Below are positions 9,485 through 18,613 of a stretch of DNA of 64,000 bases, piece after piece. The translations under genes and the position numbers were made by a program. The DNA lies in assembly GCF_000741215.1 (NCBI RefSeq), contig NZ_JGYX01000007.1, forward strand, positions 62,001 to 126,000, given 5' to 3'. Below the pieces are notes generated by a model. That model searched no databases. It worked only from the letters and a program-made list of their open reading frames with translations, and was not told where the DNA came from. The stretch's first letter is position 1, and every line of letters starts with the position of its first letter. This DNA is from Bifidobacterium pullorum subsp. gallinarum. Its GTDB lineage: Bacteria > Actinomycetota > Actinomycetes > Actinomycetales > Bifidobacteriaceae.

Positions 9485-9852
9485 CGGCGTTGTTGGTGTG
9501 CCTGTGCGGCGGTCTGGGCGCGGTGGCCCGCTTTGTGCTGAACACCTCGATCCAGCGGTGGTGGAGCCGCGCGTTCCCGCTGTCCACGTTCGTGATCAAC
9601 GTGATCGCCACGTTCTGCGCCGGCGTGGCCGCCGCGGCGTATGCGTCCATGGCGGTGGAGCAGTCCACGTATCTGCTGTTCGTCACCGGGTTCCTGGGCG
9701 GGTTCTCCACGTTCTCGACCGCGATCAACGAGATGGTGTCGTTGGCGAGGAACGGACGGTTCGCGATGGCCGGCTGGTATCTGCTGGCCACGGTGGTGGT
9801 GCCGATCGTGTGCGTGGCGTTGGGCTGGATGGTCGGTTCGCTTGGCCGGTGA
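9481..9852 (+). CDS. crcB: CrcB/Fluc fluoride channel subunit (short)
   Basis: A 123-residue protein of normal Fluc length with four membrane segments. Family motifs present are CGGLGAVARF, FVINVIATFCAG and GFLGGFSTFSTAINE. It starts inside the stop of the preceding crcB by a 4-nt overlap. Tandem dissimilar CrcB pairs are common in Gram-positive bacteria and form dual-topology or heteromeric channels that expel fluoride. I saw no fluoride riboswitch upstream. Confidence 0.9.
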   Translation: MTALLVCLCGGLGAVARFVLNTSIQRWWSRAFPLSTFVINVIATFCAGVAAAAYASMAVEQSTYLLFVTGFLGGFSTFSTAINEMVSLARNGRFAMAGWYLLATVVVPIVCVALGWMVGSLGR

Positions 9853-10075
9853 ACCGGCGGTCGGGACGTTGCCGTGCCATGGGTCCGGCGCCGCGTCAAA
9901 GGGCGTGCCCCGGTTTTCGCCGGGATCCTCCGCCGTGCCGGGGCCGATGGTTGTCGAGGTATGTCCGCGCGGTTAAACTCGTACGCATATGTGGACGAGC
10001 CGTGTCGTGCGCCATTCGGTTCAGCGGTGACGGATGGTGTGCGGCGCCGGATGAGCGAATAAGGAGCAGTGCGTC

Positions 10076-11224
10076 ATGGTCGGAATGCGCGATGTGGCGA
10101 GGAAGGCCGGTGTGTCGCTGAGCACCGTCTCGCTGGTCGTGAACGGGACCGGGTACGTGTCCGCCGAGATGCGCGGGCGCGTGGAGGCGGCGATGCGTGA
10201 GCTGGATTACATCCCCAATGAGCTGGCCCGCAACCTGTACAGCGGGAGGACATCGCTGATCGGCGTCATCGTGCCGACGATCCGCCACCCGTTCTTCTCC
10301 ACGCTGACGGCGTCGCTGCAACGCGCGTTCGCGGCCCGCGGCCTGCGCACGATGCTGTGCTCGACGGCGGACGCCGAAGGCGGTGAGGTGGAATACGTCG
10401 ACATGCTGCGCCGTCGCATGATGGATGGCATCGTGATGGGTGCGCACACCTCGCACGCCCCGGACTATTGGACGTCGATCGGCCGTCCGGTCGTTGCGTT
10501 CGACCGGTATCTGGGCGAGGGCATCTCCTCGGTCGGCTCCGATCACGAGCAGGGGGGCAGGTTGGTGGCCGATCTGCTCGTGCGAACGGGGGCGCGGCAT
10601 GTGGTGACCCTGGGCGGTCCGCGGGCGCAGTTCCATGATCTGCAGCGGTGGGTGGCCGATCACGCCGCGATAGGGGACGATGGACCCGCCAGCACCTTCC
10701 CGACCGTGCGCTATCACTTGACCCTGGAGCGTGAGCTGCGCGCCGCCGGGGCGGTGCACGAATACCTGGAGGCCGGGGAGGTGCATGACATGCAGGCCTA
10801 CGCGCAGGCCGCGCGGGTGGTGTGTGCGCGCGCGGCCGAGGGGACGGTCGATGCGATCGTCAGTTCGGATGTCGGCGCGGCGTTCTGCGTGCAGGAGGCG
10901 CTGCGGCTCGGGCTGCGCATTCCGGAGGACCTTCAGATCGTCGCGTATGACGGGACGTATCTGGCGCAGGCCGCCGGTCTGCGCGTGACCGCGGTCCGTC
11001 AGGACTTCGACGCGATCGCCGACGCGATCGCCGGGCGGATGGACGAGGCGATCGCCGGGGGCTGCGTGACCGCGGAGCCCGTCGACGACGGCGCCATGGA
11101 CGATGCGGCGGGCGGGACAGGCACCGATGGGGCTGACGCCGGGACGGACGTGGTGGCCAGCGTGCTGCGGATGATCGATGATCTGGTGCCGGTCGTGCTG
11201 ATGCCGGGCGAGACCACGCGCTGA
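10076..11224 (+). CDS. scrR: LacI-family repressor of the sucrose genes
   Basis: A 382-residue regulator with an N-terminal LacI helix-turn-helix (MRDVARKAGVSLSTVSLVVNG) and hinge (NELARNLYSGRTSLIG), followed by a periplasmic-binding-like effector domain. An Ala/Gly/Asp/Thr-rich insert lies near the C-terminus (about 335-365). The ATG at 10076 has AAGGAG 9 nt upstream; an ATG three codons later is possible. The two perfect operators just downstream flank the promoter of sucrose phosphorylase, so it probably represses scrP-scrT and responds to sucrose or a derivative. Confidence 0.85.
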   Translation: MVGMRDVARKAGVSLSTVSLVVNGTGYVSAEMRGRVEAAMRELDYIPNELARNLYSGRTSLIGVIVPTIRHPFFSTLTASLQRAFAARGLRTMLCSTADAEGGEVEYVDMLRRRMMDGIVMGAHTSHAPDYWTSIGRPVVAFDRYLGEGISSVGSDHEQGGRLVADLLVRTGARHVVTLGGPRAQFHDLQRWVADHAAIGDDGPASTFPTVRYHLTLERELRAAGAVHEYLEAGEVHDMQAYAQAARVVCARAAEGTVDAIVSSDVGAAFCVQEALRLGLRIPEDLQIVAYDGTYLAQAAGLRVTAVRQDFDAIADAIAGRMDEAIAGGCVTAEPVDDGAMDDAAGGTGTDGADAGTDVVASVLRMIDDLVPVVLMPGETTR

Positions 11225-11296
11225 CGGGCCCGAGGCTGGTTCCGGCGCTGGGCCTGCTGTGCCTGTTGGCGAGACCACGCGCTGACAGGTCCGAGG
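11207..11296 (+). repeat. Imperfect direct duplication of the scrR 3' end
   Basis: GGCGAGACCACGCGCTGAC plus a further 10 bp at 11207-11235 recurs at 11268-11296 with two mismatches, a period of 61 bp. The first copy includes the scrR stop codon. Confidence 0.7.
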
Positions 11297-11327
11297 GTAG
11301 GGGGCGAGGGATGCCCCGTCCATGGCA

Positions 11328-11406
11328 TCGAACCGGTTCGACACGCCATCGCGGTGCCTGTTGCCGTGCGCCTGACCTGCCGTTACACTGGGTCGAACCG
11401 GTTCGA
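11328..11406 (+). promoter_or_regulatory. scrP promoter with two identical LacI operators
   Basis: The 14-bp perfect palindrome TCGAACCGGTTCGA occurs at 11328-11341 and 11393-11406, 65 bp apart (about six helical turns, suited to looping). Between them lie -35 TTGCCG (11361-11366), a 17-bp spacer and -10 TACACT (11384-11389). The second operator covers the expected transcription start, the normal layout for repression. Confidence 0.88.
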
Positions 11407-11452
11407 TGCAAGGGGCGTCCGACCGGCATCATCACCGTTCAAGGAGTTGTCC

Positions 11453-12967
11453 ATGAAAAACAAAGTCCAACTCATCACGTATGCCGATCGGCTGGGGGCG
11501 GGCACGCTGGCCTCGATGACCGACATCCTGCGCACGCGGTTCGACGGGGTGTACGAAGGCGTGCACATCCTGCCGTTCTTTACGCCGTTCGACGGCGCCG
11601 ACGCGGGCTTCGACCCGATCGACCACACCGCGGTGGATCCCCGTCTGGGTGGCTGGGATGACGTGGCCGAGCTGGCCCGGACCCACGGCATCATGGTCGA
11701 CGCGATCGTGAACCATATGAGCTGGGAATCCAGCCAGTTCCAGGACGTACTCGCCAAGGGCGAGGAGTCGGAGTACTTCCCGATGTTCCTCATGATGAGC
11801 ACCGTCTATCCGGACGGCGCCACCGAGGAGGAGCTGGCCGGCATCTACCGCCCGCGTCCGGGCCTGCCGTTCACCCACTACACCTGCGGCGCGAAGACCC
11901 GTCTGGTGTGGACCACGTTCACCCCGCAGCAGGTCGACATCGACACCGACTCCGAGCAGGGCTGGGCGTACCTGATGTCGATCTTCGACCGGATGGCCGC
12001 CTCGCACGTCAGCTACATCCGCCTCGACGCGGTGGGCTACGGCGCCAAGGAAGCCGACTCCTCGTGCTTCATGACTCCGAAGACCTTCGAACTCATCGGT
12101 CGGCTGCGCGAGGAGGGCGCCAAGCGCGGCCTGGAGATCCTCATCGAGGTGCATTCGTATTACAGGAAGCAGATCGAGATCGCCTCCAAGGTCGACCGCG
12201 TGTACGACTTCGCGCTGCCGCCGCTGCTCCTGCACAGCCTGTTCACCGGCCACGTCGAGCCCGTCGCCCACTGGGCGGCCGTCCGCCCGAACAACGCCGT
12301 CACCGTGCTCGACACCCATGACGGCATCGGCGTCATCGACATCGGCTCCGACCAGCTGGACCGCAGCCTCAAGGGCCTGATCCCGGACGAGGACGTGGAC
12401 GCACTGGTCAACACGATCCACGCCAACACGCACGGCGAATCCGCGGCCGCCACCGGCGCCGCCGCCTCGAACCTGGACCTGTACCAGGTCAACAGCACGT
12501 ATTACTCCGCGCTCGGCTGCAACGACCAGCACTATCTGGCAGCCCGCGCCGTGCAGTTCTTCCTGCCGGGCGTGCCTCAGGTCTACTACGTCGGCGCGTT
12601 GGCCGGCGGCAACGACATGGATCTGCTCAACCGCACCCACGTCGGCCGCGACATCAACCGCCACTACTACACGGTCGCCGAGATCGACGAGAACCTCGAA
12701 CGTCCGGTGGTCAAGGCCCTGAACGCGCTGTGCAGGCTGCGCAACACGCTCGACGCCTTCGACGGCGAGTTCTCCCACGAGGTCGACGGCGACACGTCGA
12801 TCACCTTCCGCTGGCAGGGGCGGACCTCGTCCGCCGCGCTCACCTTCGAGCCCGGCCGCGGTCTCGGCGCGGACAACGCCACGCCGGTGGCCTCGCTGGC
12901 CTGGACCGATGACGAGGGCGCGCACGCCACCGACGACCTGCTGAACAACCCGCCGGTCGTCGCCTGA
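11453..12967 (+). CDS. scrP: Sucrose phosphorylase (GH13)
   Basis: A 504-residue cytoplasmic enzyme that converts sucrose and phosphate to glucose 1-phosphate and fructose. Length and residues match the well-studied B. adolescentis enzyme: nucleophile Asp192 (YIRLDAVGY), acid/base Glu232 (LIEVHSYY), transition-state stabiliser Asp290 (LDTHDGIG). The start MKNKVQLITYADR follows AAGGAG by 6 nt. It is under the two LacI operators and followed 77 bp later by a transporter gene. Confidence 0.97.
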   Translation: MKNKVQLITYADRLGAGTLASMTDILRTRFDGVYEGVHILPFFTPFDGADAGFDPIDHTAVDPRLGGWDDVAELARTHGIMVDAIVNHMSWESSQFQDVLAKGEESEYFPMFLMMSTVYPDGATEEELAGIYRPRPGLPFTHYTCGAKTRLVWTTFTPQQVDIDTDSEQGWAYLMSIFDRMAASHVSYIRLDAVGYGAKEADSSCFMTPKTFELIGRLREEGAKRGLEILIEVHSYYRKQIEIASKVDRVYDFALPPLLLHSLFTGHVEPVAHWAAVRPNNAVTVLDTHDGIGVIDIGSDQLDRSLKGLIPDEDVDALVNTIHANTHGESAAATGAAASNLDLYQVNSTYYSALGCNDQHYLAARAVQFFLPGVPQVYYVGALAGGNDMDLLNRTHVGRDINRHYYTVAEIDENLERPVVKALNALCRLRNTLDAFDGEFSHEVDGDTSITFRWQGRTSSAALTFEPGRGLGADNATPVASLAWTDDEGAHATDDLLNNPPVVA

Positions 12968-13044
12968 GAGCCAGGCCCGCGCCGCCGGCCAACGACCATC
13001 CAACGCACTGCAGCATCATCGTGCATGACAAGAGAGGGAAGCAT

Positions 13045-14607
13045 ATGAACGATGAACAACGCGACGGCGGGGAGCAGACCCCGCCGCAGATCCCCGGACG
13101 GCACTTCGTCCGTCCCGGCATCGACGACCGGCCGGATTACGACAAGGTCCTGAGCGAATCCGACAAGGCGGCCGTGGCCCGCCTCGCGGTCCCCAAGGAC
13201 ACCGAGGCGATCGTCGCCGACCCGTACGTCACGGATGCGGGCGCCCAGTCCGCCAAAATCGCCGAAAGTATGATCGGCGGCAACCGCATCGAACTGCCGG
13301 ACCCCGATTCGGCGTTCCTGGACATGCGCGACCCGATGGTCGCCGCCAACGGCGAACGCGTCAGCATCAGGGACGTCGTCCGTCTCGGCGCCGGCTTCAC
13401 GTTCAGCCTGATCATCACCGGCATCGTGTGGACCGCGCTCTCGTCGATCCTCGTGCCGCAGCTGGTCGACCAGATCGCTCCCGACCAGCGCGCTTCGTTC
13501 ATCGGCCTGATCAACGCCGTCGGCTCGGTCATCGCGCTGGTGGCGAACATCGTGTTCGGCACGTTCTCCGACCTGACCCGATCCCGCTTCGGCAAACGCA
13601 CGCTGTGGATCGCCAGCGGCGGCGTGCTGTGCGGTCTGTGCGTGTTCGGCCTGACGGCGGCCGATTCGCTGCCGATGATTCTGCTGCTGTGGTGCGGCAT
13701 CCAGCTGTTCTACAACTGGATGAACGCTCCGTTCGTGGCCACGATGGCCGACCGCGTGCCCGACAAGTTCCGCGGCACCGTCTCCTCGTTCATGGGCGGC
13801 GGCGGCGTGCTCGGCCAGACCGCCGGCGCGCTCGTCGGCTCGATGCTCATCAACGACATCCCGCTCGGCTTCAGCCTGGGCGCCCTCGGCTTCGGCCTGG
13901 TCGGCATCATCGTCGTCGGCATATGGCCCCGCGAGGCCTCCAACCTGGACGAACAGCGCGTCCCGCTCAACCTGCGCAACGTGCTGCGCGCCTTCGTGCC
14001 GCCGCACGGCAAAGGCTCCGGCAACTTCTACTACGCGCTGCTCGGCCGCATGATGATGGTGGCCGGCTACCAGATGATCACCGGCTACCAGCTGTACATC
14101 GTCAAGTACTACGTCTTCTCCGACTCCGGCTTGGACGCGGCTGGACTGTCGGAGGCGGCCGCCGGCGTGATCGCCGTGATGTCCGTGATCACGATGGTGG
14201 CCTCGCTGTTGGCCGCGCTGGTCTCCGGTCCGATCTCCGACCGGCTGGCCATGCGCAAGATCCCGGTTGCGCTCGCCAGCTGCCTGTTCGCCGTCGGCGC
14301 GGCCATGCCGTGGATCCTGCACAGCCCGATGGGCATGTACCTGTTCGCGGCCATCGCCGGCTTCGGCTACGGCACCTACAACGCGATTGACCAGGCGCTT
14401 AACGTCTCGATCCTGCCGAACCCGAAGGAGGCCGGCAAGGACCTGGGCGTGCTGAACATGGCGAACACGCTGAGCTCGGTCATCGGCTCGGCCCTGACCT
14501 CCACGGTCGTGGCCCTGACCGACAACTACCAGCTCGTGTTCCCGGTGTGCATCGTCGTCGTGCTCGTCGCCGCCGCGCTGATCATGCGCATCCGTGGCGT
14601 GCACTGA
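13045..14607 (+). CDS. scrT: MFS sugar transporter, probably sucrose permease
   Basis: A 520-residue major facilitator with about 12 membrane segments after a hydrophilic N-terminus of about 105 residues (containing FVRPGIDDRPDYDK). The cytoplasmic loop motif DLTRSRFGKRTLWI between segments 2 and 3 resembles the GPH/SUT-type sugar transporter loop. Position directly after sucrose phosphorylase, as in the known bifidobacterial scr cluster, supports sucrose:proton symport. The start ATG follows an AGAGGGAAG site. Confidence 0.85.
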   Translation: MNDEQRDGGEQTPPQIPGRHFVRPGIDDRPDYDKVLSESDKAAVARLAVPKDTEAIVADPYVTDAGAQSAKIAESMIGGNRIELPDPDSAFLDMRDPMVAANGERVSIRDVVRLGAGFTFSLIITGIVWTALSSILVPQLVDQIAPDQRASFIGLINAVGSVIALVANIVFGTFSDLTRSRFGKRTLWIASGGVLCGLCVFGLTAADSLPMILLLWCGIQLFYNWMNAPFVATMADRVPDKFRGTVSSFMGGGGVLGQTAGALVGSMLINDIPLGFSLGALGFGLVGIIVVGIWPREASNLDEQRVPLNLRNVLRAFVPPHGKGSGNFYYALLGRMMMVAGYQMITGYQLYIVKYYVFSDSGLDAAGLSEAAAGVIAVMSVITMVASLLAALVSGPISDRLAMRKIPVALASCLFAVGAAMPWILHSPMGMYLFAAIAGFGYGTYNAIDQALNVSILPNPKEAGKDLGVLNMANTLSSVIGSALTSTVVALTDNYQLVFPVCIVVVLVAAALIMRIRGVH

Positions 14608-14687
14608 CCGCTCGCGTCGCGTCCCTCGCGTCCGCCGGTTCCGCCGAACGCGAGGACCCGTCTGTCCGGTCGCTTTCCAACTACGCC

Positions 14688-14730
14688 GTGCCGGGGCGTC
14701 CGCCGCGCCGATCGACGGACGCCCCGGCAC
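14688..14730 (+). terminator. Hairpin between the two MFS genes
   Basis: A perfect 15-bp stem (GTGCCGGGGCGTCCG, 14688-14702, with 14716-14730) and a 13-nt loop. No T run follows, so it could slow exonucleases rather than terminate. Confidence 0.6.
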
Positions 14731-14845
14731 GCGCGTATGACCTCGCTCGTTGACCGCCGTGAGTACGCTGGAACGGACATGGCGCGCACGATGTCCGGCG
14801 GATGCCGGCACACGTGCCGCTGATACCGTGAGGGAAAGACGAGAG

Positions 14846-16567
14846 ATGAACGACGAACCGCAGAACCACCATGACAATCCGACGCCCACACCGCCGCCCC
14901 TGCCCGGGCAGATCTTCGTGCGTCCGGGCATCGACGACCGTCCCGATCTCGACAAGGCGCTGACCCCGGAGGACAAGGCCGCGCTCGCGCGCCTGACGGT
15001 CAGGCAGAACCCCCGTCAGCCCGAGGCGTCCGGCGACCGTCCCGAGGTGCAGGCCGCGCAGATGAGCGCGGAGGGGGCGCCGATGGCCGCGGCGGCACGT
15101 ATCGACACGGCCGTGCCGAATCTGGAGTCCTCGTTCCTGGACCTGCGCGACCCGATGGTCGACGCGGACGGCTACCGCCCCTCCGCCACCGAGATGACGC
15201 GCATGAACATCGGATTCGCCGCAGGGGCCGTGCTGTGCGCCGCCCCGCTGGGCGCGCTGAACACGGTGATCCTGCCGGTGCTGGTTGATCGATTCGCCGG
15301 CGTCGGCCGCACCTTGCCGCTCGCGCTGCTGATTGCCTTCGGCGTGGTGATGTCGGTGCTGTCCAACGCCGTGGTCGCCGTGCTGTCCGACCATACGCGC
15401 ACGGAGCTCGGGCGACGCACGCCGTGGATTCTCGGCGGAGGCGTCGTCGCGGCGCTGTTCACGCTGCCGTTGGGCGCAGCCGCGAATGCGGTTATTCTGA
15501 CGCTGCTGTGGTGCCTGGTGCAGATCGGGTATGTGATGCTGTCCGCGCCGATCGCCGCCGCGTTCGGCGAACGCATCCCGGATAAGTTCCGGTCGCGGGC
15601 GGACGCGTACCGCGGCATCGGGCTGACCGTGGGACAGTTGCTGGGCGCCGTGGTCGCCGTGCTGCTGATCCGGACGCCGTCCGTGGCGATCCGGCTGTGC
15701 GCGGCCTGCTTCGTTGTGGCCGCTGTGGTTGTGGTGTTGGTGCTGCCGCGCGAGCGTTCCAGCGTGGAGCTGCGCTCGCGAGCCATCGAACAGCATGAGT
15801 TCTTTTCCCACTACCAGATGCCGAAGGGCGCGCCGAATTTCGTTCGTGTGCTCGTTGCGCGTCTGGTCATGACCGCCGGTGTTTCGCTGACGGGCGTGTT
15901 CCTGTGGTACATCGTGCTGTATGCGGTCAACGGCGGCGACGTCGATGCCGCGGTGCCGGTGATGGCGGCTGTGGCGGTCGCCTCGTTCGTCGGCGGACTG
16001 ATCGCCACGCTGGTGCTGGGGCCGGTGGCGGACCATTGGGAGGACGGCCGTATCCCGTCGGTGCTGGCTTGCGGGCTGTATGTCGTAGGTCTGGCGGTGC
16101 CGTGCGTGGCGCCGTCGGCGGCCGGCGTGATCGCGTATGCGCTGCTTTCCGGATGCGCCTATGTGATCTTCGACGGCATCAGCCAGCGTCAGGCGGCTGC
16201 TGTGCTGCCGGACATCCGTATGGCGGGCCGGAATCTGGCCGTGCTGAACCTGGCCTCGCAGGTCGGCGTCATCGTCGGCGCATTGCTGGGCGCGCTGGCG
16301 TTGTTCGTCGTCGGCACGTATCAGGTGCTGTTCCCGGTCGCCATCGTGGCGGTGATCGTGGCCGCCGCGGTGATCTGGTCCATCCATGAGGACCGGGGGG
16401 CGCTGAGCGGCGGTACTGGTGTGAATCGGGGCGTGACCGGCTGTCGGCCACGCCCCGATTCGTATGGATGGGGAGCGTGCCTTGTGTCCTGTTGCCCGCG
16501 GATCGAGACGTTACGTGGGCGTCCGCGGATCCATCGTCCGGGGCTTGCGTGCGACCGGCGGATATGA
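14846..16567 (+). CDS. MFS sugar transporter, paralogue of scrT with an anomalous C-terminus
   Basis: It shares with the preceding transporter the N-terminal FVRPGIDDRPD motif, a LESSFLDLRDPMV segment and the loop DHTRTELGRRTPWIL, so the two are paralogues. The start ATG (MNDEPQNHH) is chosen by alignment with scrT; an upstream GAGGGAAAG is the likely ribosome site. The natural C-terminus is expected near SIHEDRG. Here the frame runs on for about 55 unusual residues through a strong hairpin at 16423-16461. Removing one G from the G6 tract at 16395-16400 would give DRGR and a TGA at 16404-16406, just before that hairpin. So this is either a recent +1 frameshift or a sequencing error. The substrate is unknown. 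Confidence 0.75.
   Translation: MNDEPQNHHDNPTPTPPPLPGQIFVRPGIDDRPDLDKALTPEDKAALARLTVRQNPRQPEASGDRPEVQAAQMSAEGAPMAAAARIDTAVPNLESSFLDLRDPMVDADGYRPSATEMTRMNIGFAAGAVLCAAPLGALNTVILPVLVDRFAGVGRTLPLALLIAFGVVMSVLSNAVVAVLSDHTRTELGRRTPWILGGGVVAALFTLPLGAAANAVILTLLWCLVQIGYVMLSAPIAAAFGERIPDKFRSRADAYRGIGLTVGQLLGAVVAVLLIRTPSVAIRLCAACFVVAAVVVVLVLPRERSSVELRSRAIEQHEFFSHYQMPKGAPNFVRVLVARLVMTAGVSLTGVFLWYIVLYAVNGGDVDAAVPVMAAVAVASFVGGLIATLVLGPVADHWEDGRIPSVLACGLYVVGLAVPCVAPSAAGVIAYALLSGCAYVIFDGISQRQAAAVLPDIRMAGRNLAVLNLASQVGVIVGALLGALALFVVGTYQVLFPVAIVAVIVAAAVIWSIHEDRGALSGGTGVNRGVTGCRPRPDSYGWGACLVSCCPRIETLRGRPRIHRPGLACDRRI
16423..16461 (+). terminator. Hairpin terminator lying inside the extended MFS frame
   Basis: A perfect 13-bp stem GAATCGGGGCGTG (16423-16435) with 16449-16461; an inner CCG/CGG extends it. 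It is placed as a terminator would be if the transporter ended near 16406. Confidence 0.65.
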
Positions 16568-16680
16568 TGTCCGGAATGTGGACGCCTCCCTCCGTCGTAT
16601 GGGGACGGCTCCTATGTTGGTTCATGGTTCGGGCCGGATGAGGCCCGGAAATTTGGAACGTTACCGAAAGGAGGCTCGCC

Positions 16681-16752
16681 GTGATGAACGGAATGACGAT
16701 GCACGCAGTCGCGTCCGCACGAATTATGATTCCGTCGTCGCTGGCGGACTGA
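16681..16752 (+). CDS. Short Met-rich leader ORF before the MHS transporter
   Basis: A 23-codon frame beginning GTG-ATG (MMNGMTMHAVASARIMIPSS then LAD) behind a near-perfect ribosome site GAAAGGAGG (16666-16674), 6 nt from the GTG. It holds five Met codons counting the start. A strong hairpin follows at 16811-16837, before the transporter gene at 16929. The layout (strong translation start, short peptide rich in one residue, downstream hairpin) resembles transcription attenuation. Function is inferred only. Confidence 0.5.
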   Translation: MMNGMTMHAVASARIMIPSSLAD

Positions 16753-16810
16753 TTCGGCATGCACGCTTGAACCCGCTAGCGACGGCAGGGTTCGCATCAT
16801 CACACGTGTC

Positions 16811-16843
16811 CGGGCCCTGCGTCAAGCGCGGGGCCCGTTTCGT
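16811..16843 (+). promoter_or_regulatory. Attenuator-like hairpin in the MHS transporter leader
   Basis: CGGGCCCTGCG (16811-16821) pairs with CGCGGGGCCCG (16827-16837), including one G-T pair, around a 5-nt loop; TTTCGTT follows. An alternative hairpin (GAACCC...GGGTTC, about 16769-16794) lies between it and the leader stop. The rest of 16568-16928 shows only a GGGCC...GGCCC hairpin near 16631-16656. Confidence 0.5.
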
Positions 16844-16928
16844 TGCGCCCCACAAGGCAACGCATCGGCGCGGACCGCAACACCATCGCGGGACGGACGT
16901 CCCGCACCAGTAGCGAAGAGGGGATCCC

Positions 16929-18287
16929 ATGACAACAGTCGACAATCCGACTGGTACCGCCGCCAGCGGCAAGGCGACCGCGGCGGTCCGCGACTCGGTC
17001 AAAACCGTCATCGCGGCCTCGATGGTCGGCACGGCCATCGAATTCTATGACTTCTACGCCTACGGCACCGCCGCGGCGAACTACTTCCCGACCGTGTTCT
17101 TCTCGGACACCACCAACCCGACCGTCGCGCTGCTGCTCAGCCTGGTCACGTTCGCGGTCGCGTTCATCGCCCGCCCGGTCGGCTCGCTGATCTTCGGCCA
17201 CTTCGGTGACCGTCTCGGCCGCAAGAAGACGCTGGTCGTCTCCCTGATGACGATGGGCGTGGCCACGTTCCTCATCGGATGCCTGCCGTCCTACGAGCAG
17301 GTCGGTCTGCTGGCGGTTGTGATCCTGTGCCTGTGCCGCTTCGTGCAGGGCATCGGTCTGGGCGGCGAATGGTCGGGCGCGGCGCTGGTCGCCACCGAGA
17401 ACGCGCCGGAGAACAAGCGCGCGCTGTACGGCTCGTTCCCGGAGCTGGGCGCGCCGATCGGCTTCTTCCTATCCAACGGCACGTTCTTCCTGCTGGAGGC
17501 GTTCAACGATTCCGAGGCGATGATGAGCTGGGGCTGGCGTGTGCCGTTCCTGCTGTCGGCCGTGCTGGTGGTCGTCGGCCTGGTGGTGCGCGTGCACATG
17601 GAGGAGACCCCGATCTTCCGCATGGCGCAGGAGCGCAACGAGGTGGTCAAGGCCCCGGTGGTGGAGGTGTTCCGCAAGAGCTGGGTGCAGGTGCTGCAGG
17701 CCACGTTCCTGGTGGCCGTGACCTATACGCTGTTCTACACGCTGGCCACCTGGTCGCTGGCCTGGGGCACCAAGCCGGTCGGTCAGGGCGGCGGCGGCCT
17801 CGGGTTCACCAACCAGGAGTACCTGCTCATGCTGATGGTGGCCGTGTGCGTGTTTGCGCTGTTCATCGTGCTCTCCTGCGTGTATGCCGACCGGATCGGC
17901 CGGCGCCGCGTGCTGACGTTCTCGTCGGTGGCGCTCGTTGTGTTCGCGGTGGCGTTCCCCTACCTGCTGATGGGTGAGGGCAAGCGCGACTTTGTGGCCG
18001 TGATGGTGTTCCTGTGCGTCGGCTTCGCGCTTATGGGCACAGCCTTCGGTCCGATCGGCGCGTTCCTGCCCGAACTGTTCGACGCCAACGTGCGCTACAC
18101 CGGCTCCGGCATCGGCTACAACTTGGCCGCCATCGTCGGCGCGGCCTTCGTGCCGACCATTGCCACCTGGCTGGCCGCCAATTGGGGCGTGCAGTCCGTG
18201 GGCCTGTACCTGGGCGTGATGGCGGTCTGCTGTCTGATCGCCGTGGTCACCTGCCGCGAGACCAAGGACGTCGATTTCACCAAGTGA
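16929..18287 (+). CDS. MHS-family major facilitator (metabolite:H+ symporter)
   Basis: A 452-residue, 12-segment transporter. The opening ASMVGTAIEFYDFYAYGTAA and GHFGDRLGRKKTLVVSLMTMG loop, followed by RFVQGIGLGGEWSGAALVA, are hallmarks of the MHS family (ProP, ShiA, KgtP, and related carriers of betaine, shikimate or oxo acids). Substrate cannot be deduced. Ribosome site GAAGAGGGG precedes the ATG. It sits behind a leader ORF and hairpin, so expression may be attenuated. Confidence 0.85.
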   Translation: MTTVDNPTGTAASGKATAAVRDSVKTVIAASMVGTAIEFYDFYAYGTAAANYFPTVFFSDTTNPTVALLLSLVTFAVAFIARPVGSLIFGHFGDRLGRKKTLVVSLMTMGVATFLIGCLPSYEQVGLLAVVILCLCRFVQGIGLGGEWSGAALVATENAPENKRALYGSFPELGAPIGFFLSNGTFFLLEAFNDSEAMMSWGWRVPFLLSAVLVVVGLVVRVHMEETPIFRMAQERNEVVKAPVVEVFRKSWVQVLQATFLVAVTYTLFYTLATWSLAWGTKPVGQGGGGLGFTNQEYLLMLMVAVCVFALFIVLSCVYADRIGRRRVLTFSSVALVVFAVAFPYLLMGEGKRDFVAVMVFLCVGFALMGTAFGPIGAFLPELFDANVRYTGSGIGYNLAAIVGAAFVPTIATWLAANWGVQSVGLYLGVMAVCCLIAVVTCRETKDVDFTK

Positions 18288-18297
18288 CGGACGGGGT

Positions 18298-18374
18298 TTG
18301 TCCGAATCCCCAGATTCTTACGTTGCGAGCGGTAACGTTCCGATCAAAACGCAAGAATCCCCCGATTCGGACAA
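18298..18374 (+). repeat. Long inverted repeat after the MHS gene
   Basis: TTGTCCGAATC and GATTCTTACG (18298-18322) are mirrored by CGCAAGAATC and GATTCGGACAA (18350-18374) with small internal mismatches, giving a stem of about 23 pairs and a 27-nt loop. It may terminate the MHS transcript or be a structured leader of ilvC. The rest of 18375-18613 contains shorter hairpins (GTTGCGG...CCGCAAC near 18458-18484, and GCCGCC...GGGCGGC near 18571-18591) and the ilvC ribosome site. Confidence 0.6.
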
Positions 18375-18613
18375 TCCCCCCACCAGGTGTCCGCATCAGC
18401 CATCCGGTCTGCCTACGGCAGTCGGTCAGTATGCGAACATCACCATCCAATATTTCGGTTGCGGTACTAGAACGGGCCGCAACAGTGGCACCCGATCACG
18501 TCGGACGACTCTGATCGGATGCCGGGCGATAACAAGTTTCGGACGCCGAACGCGCCCGGCACGCCGCCAGCAAAAGAGGGCGGCGCGACAACGATCAAGA
18601 AGGAGCGCCAATT

